36,348 nucleotides of DNA from Candidatus Binatia bacterium (GCA_035631035.1 DASQJL010000047.1:1-36348); one strand, 5' to 3'. Shown: positions 1 through 9,650, counted from the stretch's first letter. Notes: generated by a model from the letters alone, not told the origin. Program-made: numbers and translations.

Positions 1-987
1 CCGGTTCCTCAAGAAGCTCCCTCGGAGGTTCGGCTCGAAGCGGGTACGGTTGAGCGCCTCAGTGTTCGTCACGTACAGATCGCCGGTCGGGGCCGCGGCC
101 GCGACATCGAATAGGTTCGTGCCCACGCCGGACACGGTGCGGATCACCGACCCGCTTCCCGCGTCCAGCACGATCAGATCCGCATCCGGGAGATCGTAGG
201 GAATGAACGCGTTCCAGGTCTTCACGCTCGCCGGTCGCTCGTCCACCCAGTCGTTCCCGACCTTCTGGACGATCAGACCGACGGCCGGAGGCGGTGGGAG
301 GCCGGCCTTGAGCGGCGGATCGGGCGGCGGCGGTCCGCCGCCGGCCTGCACCTCCGATGCGCTGAGCGTGGTCGTCCGGTTCCCCGCGTCGAGCACCGCG
401 ACGTAGACCTCGCCGCCGCGGGCCGCGAGCGCGCGCGGATGCCGGCCGGACACGGGGCGTACCAGGTCCAGGGTGGTTCCGGCCTCTCCACTCAGGGAGT
501 AGATCTTGATCGCATCCTCTCCGCTCACGCACACGAACGCTCGCCGCGGGCTTCCCGCGAAGACCACGTCCGTCGGCTCGTCGCCCACGCGCAGCGTGGC
601 CGCGACCCGCTTCGAATTCAGGTTCACGATGCTCACGTCGTCGGACACGTTGTCGACGACCCAGGCCACGCTGTCGTTCAGGGCGGCCACGGAGACGGGC
701 TCGAGTCCGACCGGGATCTCGCCGGCGCTCGTCAGTCCCGCATCGCCGATCGTGAAGATCTCGAGGCGGGCGTCCGGAAGGTTGCAGGCGAGAAGGCGCG
801 TTCCATCAGGCGTGAGTGCCAGCGGGTGGATCGGAAGCGACTCGAAATTGGCGAAGTCGGAGACAGCATGCGGCGTCGAGCGGAGGGGCGAGGCCGGCCA
901 GAGAAGGAGCGACGCGGCGAAGAGCAGGACGGCCGCCGCGAGAGCCGTGAGAAAGCGGAGAAGCCGGAAGGAACGGATTGACGACAT
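1..987 (-). CDS. YVTN-type beta-propeller protein, secreted (3' end outside window)
   Basis: An open frame of 329 codons runs from an ATG at 987 to the window edge with no stop, so the C-terminus is missing. The N-terminus has a basic start, a hydrophobic stretch (about residues 8-30) and then a mature domain, as expected for a Sec signal peptide or anchor. The body shows short repeats of the YVTN/lactonase-propeller kind, such as 'HPLALTPDGTRLLACNLPDARLEIF', 'VSVAALNDSVAWVVDNVSDDVSIVNL' and 'DLYVTNTEALNRTRF'. A proline/glycine-rich linker (about residues 210-230) interrupts the propeller. Proteins of this kind are often surface or periplasmic, sometimes next to cytochromes, but no ligand or reaction can be assigned. 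No strong ribosome binding site precedes the ATG. A good sigma70-like promoter lies about 70 bases upstream, so it is probably transcribed separately from the glycosyltransferase gene. Confidence 0.8.
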   Translation of the reverse strand, partial: MSSIRSFRLLRFLTALAAAVLLFAASLLLWPASPLRSTPHAVSDFANFESLPIHPLALTPDGTRLLACNLPDARLEIFTIGDAGLTSAGEIPVGLEPVSVAALNDSVAWVVDNVSDDVSIVNLNSKRVAATLRVGDEPTDVVFAGSPRRAFVCVSGEDAIKIYSLSGEAGTTLDLVRPVSGRHPRALAARGGEVYVAVLDAGNRTTTLSASEVQAGGGPPPPDPPLKAGLPPPPAVGLIVQKVGNDWVDERPASVKTWNAFIPYDLPDADLIVLDAGSGSVIRTVSGVGTNLFDVAAAAPTGDLYVTNTEALNRTRFEPNLRGSFLRNR

Positions 988-1056
988 CGGGCCCAAGATC
1001 GAGTCGAAGCGAGAGATAGCGACGGGTGGCCGCTCTAAGCCTCTGGAACGCAGCGC

Positions 1057-1085
1057 ATTATAGCATAACAGACTCCGGCGCGCAA
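1057..1085 (-). promoter_or_regulatory. sigma70-like promoter for the YVTN propeller gene
   Basis: Read on the minus strand: TTGCGC (1085-1080), a 17-base spacer, then a perfect TATAAT (1062-1057). This predicts a start near 1050 and a leader of about 60 bases before the ATG at 987. The -10 box overlaps the TAA stop codon (1060-1058) of the upstream glycosyltransferase gene. The -35 match is only partial (3 of 6). Confidence 0.55.
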
Positions 1086-2281
1086 GCCGTCAGCATCCGT
1101 TCCGGGGCCCGGCGATCGCTCCCCGCCGCCTCGAAGGCGTCCCACGCCTGACGCAGGAGCGAATCCATCCGCTCGCGATAGCGCTCCCGGTCGAACGCCT
1201 CGGCGTGACGACGCAGGCGGATCGGGTCGAACCTACGACGGTCGAGCGACCGGATCGCGGCCTCGAGCGCCGCGTCGTCGTCCCCGTCGTAGAGGATCCC
1301 CGTGCCCTCGGCGACCACCTCCGAGGCACCCCCGCGCGCGAGCGCCACGGCCGGACGGCCGCACGCCATCGCCTCGAGCGGCGCGATGCCGAAGTCCTCC
1401 TCGTGAGCCTGCACCAGCGCGCGGCAGGAGCGGTACGCCTCTCGCAGCGCCTCGGCGCTCAGCCAGCCGTCGAAGCGCACCGTCGGGCCGGCCAGACGCC
1501 GGAGCCGCGCCTCCTCCGGACCCGTGCCCACGATCCTCAGCGGAATCCGCATCCGGTTCGCGACGCGGATCGTCCGCTCCACGCCCTTGTAGGGGACGAG
1601 TGCCGAGACGATGAGGAGCGGCGCCTCGGCCGGCGGCGCGCCGGCGTCGGGCGCCCCAGCGGCGGGCGCGGGCGTGAAGAAGGCCGTGTCCACGGGCGGG
1701 TACACGACCGCCGCCGGACGGCCGTAGTGAGCGACGATCCGGTCGCGCACGTGGTTCGAGTCGGCGACGAAGAGATGCACGCGATCCGAGCTCGCACGGT
1801 CCCACTCGCGGAACCGCGGGGCGACCAGCGCGGCCGCGGCGCGCGTCAGGGGGCCCGCGCGGTCGGGGCCGAAGTACTCCGCGTAGAGGTCCCAGAAGTA
1901 GCGGACCGGCGTGAAGCAGTAGCAGACGTGGAGCGCGCCCGGCCGCGGGACCGCCCCTTTCGCCGCGCAGTGGCTCAGGGAGATCACGAGATCGTATCCC
2001 GAGAGATCGAACGATTCGACGGCGCGGGGATAGAGCGGCACGAACCAGCGGTAACGGGAGCGCCCCAGCGGGAGCCGCGCGATCCACGATTCGACGACGC
2101 GGCGCCGCTCGATCACGGGCGATACGCTGCCGGGCCGGTGCACGAGCGTGAAGAGGTCGGCGCCGGGGAATCGCTCGCAGAGGACCTCGAGGCACTTCTC
2201 GCCCCCGCGCATCCCGGTCAGCCAGTCGTGGACGAGGGCGACGCGAAGGGAGTCGAACGCGCGCTTCGGGACTTCCGTCAC
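1058..2281 (-). CDS. GT4-family glycosyltransferase
   Basis: 407 residues. It begins with a Rossmann strand, 'RVALVHDWLTGMRGGEKCLEVL', characteristic of GT4 (GT-B fold) enzymes of the RfaB/WbaZ-like group. It carries 'LLIVSALVPYKGVERTI' at about residue 222 and the nucleotide-sugar-binding E-x7-E motif 'EDFGIAPLEAMACG' (Glu295 and Glu303). It should transfer a sugar from a nucleotide donor to a polysaccharide or lipid acceptor at the inner face of the membrane; donor and acceptor are unknown. The start is GTG at 2281, which overlaps the gltX stop as GTGA, implying translational coupling. A much longer frame reading back through gltX is only an antisense or out-of-frame extension. An alanine/proline-rich insertion sits at about residues 203-221. 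Confidence 0.9.
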   Translation of the reverse strand: MTEVPKRAFDSLRVALVHDWLTGMRGGEKCLEVLCERFPGADLFTLVHRPGSVSPVIERRRVVESWIARLPLGRSRYRWFVPLYPRAVESFDLSGYDLVISLSHCAAKGAVPRPGALHVCYCFTPVRYFWDLYAEYFGPDRAGPLTRAAAALVAPRFREWDRASSDRVHLFVADSNHVRDRIVAHYGRPAAVVYPPVDTAFFTPAPAAGAPDAGAPPAEAPLLIVSALVPYKGVERTIRVANRMRIPLRIVGTGPEEARLRRLAGPTVRFDGWLSAEALREAYRSCRALVQAHEEDFGIAPLEAMACGRPAVALARGGASEVVAEGTGILYDGDDDAALEAAIRSLDRRRFDPIRLRRHAEAFDRERYRERMDSLLRQAWDAFEAAGSDRRAPERMLTACAPESVML

Positions 2282-3750
2282 GCCGGAGCGGGCGACTCGA
2301 GACGCTCCGCGGCCCTGCGAAGCCGTGCCACCGAGCGGTCCCTTCCGAGGAGGAGGATCACGTCGAAGATCCCCGGCGTCACCTTCTTCCCCGTGAGCGC
2401 GATTCGCGCGGGCATGATCACCTCGCCCGCCTTCACCCCCAGATCGGCCGCGAGTCCGCGCACCGCCTGCTCGATCGGATCGTGCTCGAACGGCTGCACC
2501 TGCGCGAGGACTTCGGCCAGCTTCTTCAGCCGCTCCCCCGCTCCCGTCTTGGCGACCAGATCGGCCCAGGCCGCCGGCTCCGGCACCAGCTCGTCGACGA
2601 ACGCGAACGCCGCGTACGTCAGGAAGTCGGCGGGGCGCCGCATCCGCTCGCCGACCGCCGCGACCGCGCGCTCCAGCTGCGGGCGATCCCGGAGCGCCGC
2701 CTCCGGCAGCCCGCCCGTTGCGCGAAGGTGCCCGGCGACGAGGTCGGCGCGCGTGCCGAGGGACAGCGCGCGGAAGTACTCGCCGTTCATCCACTCCAGC
2801 TTCTCGTGGTTGAAGATGGCGGGGTTCTTGGAGATCCGCTCCAGCGAGAAGACCTGGGTCAGCTCCTCGAGCGTGAAGATCTCGCGCTCGCCGTCGTAGG
2901 CCCACCCCAGGAGGGCCAGGAAGTTGACCATCGCCTCCGGGAGGAACCCCGCGTCGCGGTACTCGGTGACCGACGTCGCGCCGTGCCGCTTGGACAACCG
3001 CGTGCCGTCGGGTCCCAGGATCATCGGGACGTGCCCGAATACCGGCGGCTCCAGGCCGAGCGCCTTGTAGATCTGGATCTGCCGCGGCGTGTTCGAGATG
3101 TGGTCGTCCCCGCGGAGCACGTGCGAGATCCGCATCGCCGAATCGTCCACGACGGCCGCGAAGTTGTAGGTCGGGTGCTTGTCGGTGCGCAGGATCACCA
3201 GGTCGTCCAGCGTCGCGTTCTGGAAGGTCACCGTGCCGCGCACCGAATCGTCCCAGGCCGTCATCCCCTCGGGCATGAAGAAGCGGAGCGCGTGCGGCTC
3301 CCCCTTCGCGGCGCGCGCCGCCGACTCCTCGCGTGTCAGCCGGTGGCAGGTGCGGTCGTACTTGGGGGGCTCGCCGCGCGCGAGCGCCGCCTCGCGGCGC
3401 GCCTTGAGCGCCTCGGGATCGCAGAAGCAGCGGTAGGCCTTCTCCTCGACCAGGAGCTTCTCCGCCGCGGCGGCGTACAGTGCGAGGCGCTGGCTCTGGA
3501 AGTAGGGTCCGTAATCCCCTCCCTTGTCCGGCCCCTCGTCCCAGGTGAGGCCCAACCAGCGCATCCCCTCGAAGATGGCGTCCACCGCCTCCTTCGTGGA
3601 GCGCTCCCGGTCGGTGTCCTCGATCCGGAGGATGAAGACGCCGCCATGGCGGCGCGCGAAGAGGAAGTTGAACAGCGCGGTGCGCGCGCCGCCGACGTGG
3701 AGGTATCCCGTCGGACTCGGCGCGAAGCGCACGCGAACCGGCGCGGTCAT
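2278..3750 (-). CDS. gltX: glutamyl-tRNA synthetase
   Basis: 490 residues, the normal bacterial GltX length. It charges tRNA-Glu with glutamate in the cytoplasm. The class I HIGH-type motif is 'APSPTGYLHVGG' near residue 8. The KMSKS-type motif is 'RLSKRHG' near residue 250. 'DDHISNTPRQIQIYKALG' is a typical GluRS segment, and the C-terminal third is the helical anticodon-binding domain. The start is ATG at 3750 with AGGAG six bases upstream; in-frame codons further upstream do not look like GluRS. It lies 61 bases downstream of the C25 surface-protein gene and overlaps the glycosyltransferase by four bases. Confidence 0.97.
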   Translation of the reverse strand: MTAPVRVRFAPSPTGYLHVGGARTALFNFLFARRHGGVFILRIEDTDRERSTKEAVDAIFEGMRWLGLTWDEGPDKGGDYGPYFQSQRLALYAAAAEKLLVEEKAYRCFCDPEALKARREAALARGEPPKYDRTCHRLTREESAARAAKGEPHALRFFMPEGMTAWDDSVRGTVTFQNATLDDLVILRTDKHPTYNFAAVVDDSAMRISHVLRGDDHISNTPRQIQIYKALGLEPPVFGHVPMILGPDGTRLSKRHGATSVTEYRDAGFLPEAMVNFLALLGWAYDGEREIFTLEELTQVFSLERISKNPAIFNHEKLEWMNGEYFRALSLGTRADLVAGHLRATGGLPEAALRDRPQLERAVAAVGERMRRPADFLTYAAFAFVDELVPEPAAWADLVAKTGAGERLKKLAEVLAQVQPFEHDPIEQAVRGLAADLGVKAGEVIMPARIALTGKKVTPGIFDVILLLGRDRSVARLRRAAERLESPAPA

Positions 3751-3811
3751 TCGGTCTCCTGGTTGGGGTCGGATCGAAACGCCCGGGACGGTGCGTCGCG
3801 GGGCGGCGCTC

Positions 3812-6800
3812 TCAGCGCAGGAGCGCCATCTTCCGCGTGAAGGTCGAACCGCCGATCTCCGCGCGATAGAAATAGACGCCCGAAGCGAGCGGCGCGCCGG
3901 AATCCCCGGCTCCGTCCCAGCGGGCCTCATGATAGCCGGGATCGAAGCGGCGCGAAACCAGGGTGCGCACCAGCCGCCCGTCCGCGGCGTAGACCCGGAG
4001 GGTCACGTCCGCCGCGGCGGGCCCCGGCACCCGGAAGCCGATCACCGTGACCGGATTGAAGGGGTTGGGGCGGTTCTGCCCCAGGGAGGCGCGTGCCTCC
4101 GGGGAGGGCGACGGCTGAGGAACGGGCTGCGGGTCGGCCGAGGTGAGGATCGGGAAGGACGCGACGCCGGTATGCCAGTTGTCGTGGTGGAACATCGGCC
4201 AGGCCATCCCCACCGAAGCGAAGGTTCCCGGGTAGCGCCAGACGTGCACGGCGCCGTCCCACCCGGTGAGCGCGATCTCGCAGGCGCCATCGCCGTCCAG
4301 GTCCCATACGGCCGGCGTCGAGCGCACCTCGGCTCCGATCTCGATCGGAAACCCGCTCACCGGCGTCCCGTCGAAGTGGAACGCGTAGAGGCGTCGGTCC
4401 TCGGCTCCGATCAGTACCTCGAGCGCCCCGTCGCCGTTGAGGTCGGCCACGGCGGGCGACGCCTCACTGCCCGCGCCCAGCTGGACCGCGCTCCACCCCG
4501 GCAGGACCGCCCCGGCGCCATCGTAGGCGCGCACCCGGCCGTCCGTGCCGCAGACGATCACGTCCAGCGAGGGGTCGCCGAGATGCCGGCGCAACGGGGC
4601 CAGCACCGGCGAGGGGACGCGGCCGTTCCCCGGCGTAAGCTCCAGCGGCCGCGGCCATCCCGGCGCGCGCCGCCCCGCGGCGGTCAGGAGATAGAGGCTG
4701 TCGTTGGAGCAGGCCATCGCGATCTCGAGCCCGCCGCCGGGAAGGACGTCCCCGATCGCGGGCGAGCTGCTCATGAGCCCGTTCGCCGTGAAGGGCCAGC
4801 CGGTGAGAGGCGCCCCGTCCCGCAGCGCGTAGACGCGGCCGCCCGAGGTGCCGAAGACCACCTCCCGGCGGCCGTCGACGTCGAGGTCGGCGATCGCCGG
4901 CGACGAGATCACGGTGCCCACGGGGAGGAAGTAGACCCCGTCCGTGGCGGGATTGGCGTCCCCGTCGCGAAGCTCGGTCCCATCGGCGTGCCACGCGTAG
5001 AGCCGGCTGGCGTTGGAGCCGACCACGATGTCGGGCGCGCCGTCTCCGTCCAGGTCGCCCACGGCGGGCGAGGACCAGAACGGCGCCGCCCCCTTCTTCG
5101 GCCAGCCGGGAAGGAGGGTTCCGTTCGCGCGGAAGACCGCGACGAGGGAATCGTCCCAGGAAGCGGCGATGATCTCCGGCGCCCCGTCCAGGTTCACGTC
5201 GGCCGCGGCGGGCGTCGAGGCGATGTTGTGCAGGAGCGTCGAGAAGACGCCGAGGGAGACCGGGTTCGCGTCGCCGTCCCGCAACTCGGAACCGTCGGCG
5301 TGGAACGCATAGAGCTGATCGGCGCCCGCGATCACCTCCGGGCGTCCGTCGCCGTCGAGGTCGGCGAGGCATACCGAGGCCGAGGTCGCGGCGGCGAGGG
5401 GAGCGGGCCAGCCCGAAACCGAGCCCGGCGTCGTGCTCACGAGGATCCACGGGGTCCGCGGGCTCCGGTTGCCGCTCGAGTCCACGGCGGAGACCGCGAA
5501 CCAGTAGGCGGTGAGCGGCGCCAGCCCCGCGCTCTCGAACGCGGAGGTGCGCCGCACCGGAAGCGGCGACGCCTCGACCGGGACCGCGGTGGTGTCCGGT
5601 CCGGAGCGCAGCACCACGTAGCCGAGCAGGTCCGGCGCGGCCACCGCGTCCCAGGAGAGGGTAACGCCGGAAACGCCCGAGGCGGGCGCGCGCAGCCCCG
5701 CCGGTGCCGGCGGCGCCGCTCCCTCCACGGGAAGGGTCCACACGTGGCCGTAGGCGTCGGTGATCCGGAGATCGAAGAGGTGCTGTGGCGGCGCGCTCGC
5801 GGCGTGGATGACGATCGACGTGCTCGTCGCCGTGCCTCCCGGCGCGATGGACGGCACGCTGCCGCTTGCGGTGACGAACGTGATTCCCGCACCGGGATTG
5901 ACGGCGAGGATCGCCGGATTGCGCGCGCGGCCGTCGCCGTCGTTTCCGACCGTCCAGGTGAAGGTGCCGTTCTCGCCCGCCTCGAGCACCCCGTTTCCGT
6001 TGGTGTCGGTCCTCACGACCTTCGTGAAGAGAAGCGACGCGGCGGCCACCTCCACGTCCACGTCGGCGGTGTCCGCCCGGGCGGCGTCGCGCGCGATGAA
6101 GCGTAGGCGCGCGATCCCGGGCGCGTTGGGCACGGCCAGGGCGTGCGCGATCAGCGAATCGGGGATCGTGACCTGCGCCCCCGCTGCGATCGCGCCCACC
6201 ACCGCGATGCCCCGGTCGACGACCGCCGGCCCGCTCGCCGCCTTGATCTCCAGCGTGACCGGGCCGCTGCTCGCGGCGCCGCCCGTGTTCTTCACGACTC
6301 CCGCCACGCGGAACGATTCACCCGCCTCGATGAGCCCGTTGCCGTCGCCGACCACGGCATCGGAGGGCGCGACCCCGAGCGCCGCGAAGTGCGCGGGCGC
6401 GTCGGCCGCCACGTTCAGCGAGTCGAGATAGGGGCGCACCCCCTCCTTCGTGACCGCGATCGAGAACTTCCCGGTGGCCGAGGGATGGAACGGAAGCGTC
6501 GCCTGCCCGGCGCCGTTCGTAAGCGCCGTGACGTAGTCCTCCCCCGCTTTCCACGCCACGACGAGCGCCGACTCGGCCGGAGATCCCCCCGCCGTCACCG
6601 TCACGGCGATGCTCCTGCCGGAGAGCGGCACCGAGGCGGGCCGGGTCACCGCGAACGAGGAGGGAGGGCAGCGCCAGATCGGAAGGCTCGGCACGCCGAT
6701 CAGGATGCTCTCGAAGTAGGTCCAACGATCGGGCGTCTCGGTCTGGGCGGCGGGCAGGAGCGCCGAGCGCGCGTCCTCCACCGCCTCGCCGAGCGTCGTG

Positions 6801-7978
6801 CCGGACGCGGGAACGGGATCGTGGAAGAGGCGCGCCGCGAGGTCCTCCGTGAACGACGCCGCCGGGGCCGGCCAGGCGTCGCGGGTGGCGCCGACGTAGG
6901 CGAACGCTCCCCCGTCCGGCCGCCGCGTGAGCCGCTCCGCCACGCAGTCGTAGTCCACCCCGGCCGAAGAGCAGTTCGTCGCGATCCAGAGCGCCGCCGA
7001 ATCGCCGTTCGTGATCCCCGCCAGGTCCCCGAGCGTGAGGAGCTCCGAGCCGACGGAGAGCTGGGAACGCGCTCCGTGACTGATCTCGTACACGACGTTG
7101 TAGCCGCGCGAGAGGGCCGCGAGCGCATTGGCCCGGTTCAGGTGGGCGGCCCCGGGATAGGCCGTGTCGTTCTCGTAGTAGCGGTCCACGGCGGCGCAGC
7201 CGGGCGCGCCGGCCCGCAGCGCCTCCCCCTCCGCGGCTCCGTCCAGCTGGATGGGACCCCCGGGCGTCCAGTTCTGGGGCACGAGCACCTCGGCCAGCAC
7301 GAGCTGTTTCGCGAGCATCGGCGTGAGGGGCGCGCCGGCATAGCGAAGCGCTTTGTCCACGAGGGCGGTCGCGTCCGCCCGGCTCGCCGCCGAGAGTCTT
7401 CCGACGGCGATGTCGGGCTGCATGTCGAGGCCGTCGGCGGTCTCGCCGTAGATCCCGTTTCCGTTCGCGTCCCAGGTGCCGTCGAGGTCGGCGTAGTAGG
7501 CATCGGTGGGGATGTCCTCGACCGTCGCGAAGGTCACGCGGACCATCCGCAGCGGCACGGTATCGTGGTCCCCCGCCAGGATCGCCCACCGGATCCCCCA
7601 GAGGTCGCGCGCCGATCGCAGGAAGGAGCGGATCGCCTGCGGCAGGTCGTTCGAGCGCGGGTCAGCCGCGCGGATCGTGGAGATCCCCCGGACCACGGTC
7701 GGCCTGCCGATGCGGGTCTGGTAGTCGGCCAGCCGCTGGAAGATATCGGCCAGCGAATCGGGGGCGACGATCACGCAGTCGACCGGAGAGCCGGACGTGG
7801 ACGGAAGGAGCGTCGGCGCAAAGGGCGCCGCCTTTCCAGGCTGGCCGAAGAGCCGCGTCGCCCGGGGCGGCAGGGCCCCCTCCGCGCCACCGGCGACGAA
7901 AAGGCCCGCCAGAATCAGGAGGAGGAGCCGGAGGAAGGTGAGGCGATTCGTGAAGGAAGAAATGGAAACCGCTGTCAT
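3812..7978 (-). CDS. secreted C25 (gingipain-type) peptidase-like protein with FG-GAP propeller and FlgD/T9SS-like C-terminal sorting domain
   Basis: 1388 residues. A Sec signal peptide (hydrophobic core about residues 14-30, small residues before Ala35) is followed by a C25 peptidase domain. The catalytic pair is visible as His301 in 'YEISHGARS' and Cys336 in 'WIATNCSSAG'. Next come two CARDB/EF-like segments ('DGNGLIEAGE', 'DTNGNGVLEAGE'), a fibronectin-III-like domain, and seven or eight FG-GAP/VCBS repeats marked by 'DLDGDG'-type loops. The end is a FlgD-Ig-like domain starting 'NRPNPFNP' and finishing 'SGVYFYRAEIGG', the pattern of a type IX-type sorting signal. It is probably exported and attached to or released from the cell surface; the substrate is unknown. 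A GTG at 8017 is an alternative start with a GAGG upstream, but the ATG at 7978 gives the better signal peptide. It sits 57 bases after the membrane glycosyltransferase-like gene. Confidence 0.92.
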   Translation of the reverse strand: MTAVSISSFTNRLTFLRLLLLILAGLFVAGGAEGALPPRATRLFGQPGKAAPFAPTLLPSTSGSPVDCVIVAPDSLADIFQRLADYQTRIGRPTVVRGISTIRAADPRSNDLPQAIRSFLRSARDLWGIRWAILAGDHDTVPLRMVRVTFATVEDIPTDAYYADLDGTWDANGNGIYGETADGLDMQPDIAVGRLSAASRADATALVDKALRYAGAPLTPMLAKQLVLAEVLVPQNWTPGGPIQLDGAAEGEALRAGAPGCAAVDRYYENDTAYPGAAHLNRANALAALSRGYNVVYEISHGARSQLSVGSELLTLGDLAGITNGDSAALWIATNCSSAGVDYDCVAERLTRRPDGGAFAYVGATRDAWPAPAASFTEDLAARLFHDPVPASGTTLGEAVEDARSALLPAAQTETPDRWTYFESILIGVPSLPIWRCPPSSFAVTRPASVPLSGRSIAVTVTAGGSPAESALVVAWKAGEDYVTALTNGAGQATLPFHPSATGKFSIAVTKEGVRPYLDSLNVAADAPAHFAALGVAPSDAVVGDGNGLIEAGESFRVAGVVKNTGGAASSGPVTLEIKAASGPAVVDRGIAVVGAIAAGAQVTIPDSLIAHALAVPNAPGIARLRFIARDAARADTADVDVEVAAASLLFTKVVRTDTNGNGVLEAGENGTFTWTVGNDGDGRARNPAILAVNPGAGITFVTASGSVPSIAPGGTATSTSIVIHAASAPPQHLFDLRITDAYGHVWTLPVEGAAPPAPAGLRAPASGVSGVTLSWDAVAAPDLLGYVVLRSGPDTTAVPVEASPLPVRRTSAFESAGLAPLTAYWFAVSAVDSSGNRSPRTPWILVSTTPGSVSGWPAPLAAATSASVCLADLDGDGRPEVIAGADQLYAFHADGSELRDGDANPVSLGVFSTLLHNIASTPAAADVNLDGAPEIIAASWDDSLVAVFRANGTLLPGWPKKGAAPFWSSPAVGDLDGDGAPDIVVGSNASRLYAWHADGTELRDGDANPATDGVYFLPVGTVISSPAIADLDVDGRREVVFGTSGGRVYALRDGAPLTGWPFTANGLMSSSPAIGDVLPGGGLEIAMACSNDSLYLLTAAGRRAPGWPRPLELTPGNGRVPSPVLAPLRRHLGDPSLDVIVCGTDGRVRAYDGAGAVLPGWSAVQLGAGSEASPAVADLNGDGALEVLIGAEDRRLYAFHFDGTPVSGFPIEIGAEVRSTPAVWDLDGDGACEIALTGWDGAVHVWRYPGTFASVGMAWPMFHHDNWHTGVASFPILTSADPQPVPQPSPSPEARASLGQNRPNPFNPVTVIGFRVPGPAAADVTLRVYAADGRLVRTLVSRRFDPGYHEARWDGAGDSGAPLASGVYFYRAEIGGSTFTRKMALLR

Positions 7979-8035
7979 CAACTCACTTGGACGGGGTCTT
8001 GGGATGGACCGGCTCACGCGCCGCTTCCCTCGATG

Positions 8036-9628
8036 CTACTCCTCCGCGACCCGCGGATGCAATCGGTCGTAGAGCGTCCAGTCGATGGCGTAGACCGAGT
8101 AGACATAGGGGGTCGGCCGCGTGATCCCGAGATCGGGGATCGACCGCGAGAAGAGGAATCGATAGGGCGTGGCCGGATCGTCGGGGGGCGTCAGGCGCCC
8201 TTCCCGGGTGCTCCGATCGATGAGATAGGCGGGCCGGCCGACCGGTTCGTACAGGAGATTCCAGACCACCGCGTCGTACCCGTCGCGGACGGAGGCCCGC
8301 GCCATGCCGGGGGTGACGAGCCCGTACAGGTCGAGCACCGGCCGGTCGGAGTAGTAGCCGAAGGCGCCGATGTCGGGGACCGCGAAGAGGGTGCCCGGCG
8401 CGGTGCGCTCGCGGGCCCAGAGCCCGAGCGACGCCAGCGAGTCGCGGAGTCCCTGCGTGTGGCGCCGCGCGTGGGGTGCGCTGACGGCCAGGGTCACGTA
8501 GAGGTTCTGCGCCGCGAAGAGGAGGACCGCCGCCGCCAGCGCGGCCGCGCGCCGCCGCGGCGCCCACCCGCGCGAGGCGTCGCGCAGCGCGGCCAGCCCG
8601 ATGAGGACGATCGCGGGCATCACGGGCACCAGGTAGCGCGAGACCACCTGGACCCCTTCGGCGGCGAACGCGAAGACCAGAAGGAGGGGCCACGCCAGGA
8701 CCAGTCCCCACCAGGCGCGCCTGCCCCGCGACGTGCCGGCGGCTGCCCAGGGTCGCAGCAGAGCGAGCGCGAGCACCGCGATCCCGACCGGCACGAGATC
8801 GGCCGCGAGCAGCGCGCGGATCGACTCGCGGAGGGCCGATGCCGCCCGGCCGGGGTCGAGCCACGCCGCCGCCTTGGCGGCGCCGGTGTTTGGAAGCAGG
8901 CGATGGAACCACGCCCATGCCAGGGCCAGCCAGGGCGACGCGGCGAGCGCGGCTCCCCCCGCGAGCGCCGCGGCGCGGCCGGCCCGCGCGCGGGGATCGG
9001 CGGCCCACCCCACGGCGGTCAGCGCGAGCAGGAAGAGGAGGAGGAATTCGGGCCTCGCCAGGAACGCGGCCCCGAGCGCGAGCCCCGCCCACACGGGTCC
9101 GTGCCCATGGAGCAAGGCGCGCGCGAGGAGGAGAAACGCAAGCAGGGCGAGCGCGAGCGCGAGCGGGGTTTCCATTCCGGAGAGACCCCACCGCACCGAC
9201 CAGGCGTCGACCGCGACCAGGGCCGCCGCCGCAAGCGCCCATCGAGGCTCCCACCGGAGCGCGCGCGCGATTGCCGCCATGAGGAGCACGGAGGCCGCCG
9301 TGAAGAGGGCGCCCCAGACCTTCGCGGCGGCCGCGAGCGGCGGCATGGTGTCGGCCGTGGCGGGGGTCGCCCCCGCGCCGTGGAGGAACGCGCCCGTTCC
9401 GGCGAGGAGCAGCACCCAGAGCGGGCTCGTGGCGCCGTACGTGGGCTCTCCCGCGTTGAACGAGAAGCCCTCGCCACGGATCAGGTGCTTCGCGAACTGA
9501 AGGTGGATGAACGTGTCGTCGGTAAGGTAGCCGCGGAACGGCAGGAGGAGCGCCAGGGCCAGGAGAGCGAGACATCCGAGCGCCACCTGATGGCGCGCCC
9601 GCCAGGCGGAGGCGGGCCGGTCGCTCAC
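8036..9628 (-). CDS. polytopic membrane protein, GT-C/GT39-like
   Basis: 530 residues with about ten to twelve hydrophobic segments. The first periplasmic loop reads 'GYLTDDTFIHLQFAKHLIRGEGFSFN', with the acidic pair expected of GT-C (ArnT/PMT-like) glycosyltransferases that use a lipid-linked sugar. The following 'YGATSPLWVLLLA' is also usual in that group. The C-terminal part is soluble and probably periplasmic. It likely moves a sugar onto an envelope acceptor, perhaps together with the nearby GT4 enzyme, but substrates cannot be read from the sequence. The start is GTG at 9628 and no Shine-Dalgarno sequence is evident. It follows tkt by 37 bases, a gap containing a small tandem repeat. 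Confidence 0.8.
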   Translation of the reverse strand: MSDRPASAWRARHQVALGCLALLALALLLPFRGYLTDDTFIHLQFAKHLIRGEGFSFNAGEPTYGATSPLWVLLLAGTGAFLHGAGATPATADTMPPLAAAAKVWGALFTAASVLLMAAIARALRWEPRWALAAAALVAVDAWSVRWGLSGMETPLALALALLAFLLLARALLHGHGPVWAGLALGAAFLARPEFLLLFLLALTAVGWAADPRARAGRAAALAGGAALAASPWLALAWAWFHRLLPNTGAAKAAAWLDPGRAASALRESIRALLAADLVPVGIAVLALALLRPWAAAGTSRGRRAWWGLVLAWPLLLVFAFAAEGVQVVSRYLVPVMPAIVLIGLAALRDASRGWAPRRRAAALAAAVLLFAAQNLYVTLAVSAPHARRHTQGLRDSLASLGLWARERTAPGTLFAVPDIGAFGYYSDRPVLDLYGLVTPGMARASVRDGYDAVVWNLLYEPVGRPAYLIDRSTREGRLTPPDDPATPYRFLFSRSIPDLGITRPTPYVYSVYAIDWTLYDRLHPRVAEE

Positions 9629-9650
9629 CGCGTCACGTCCGATGGATCCG

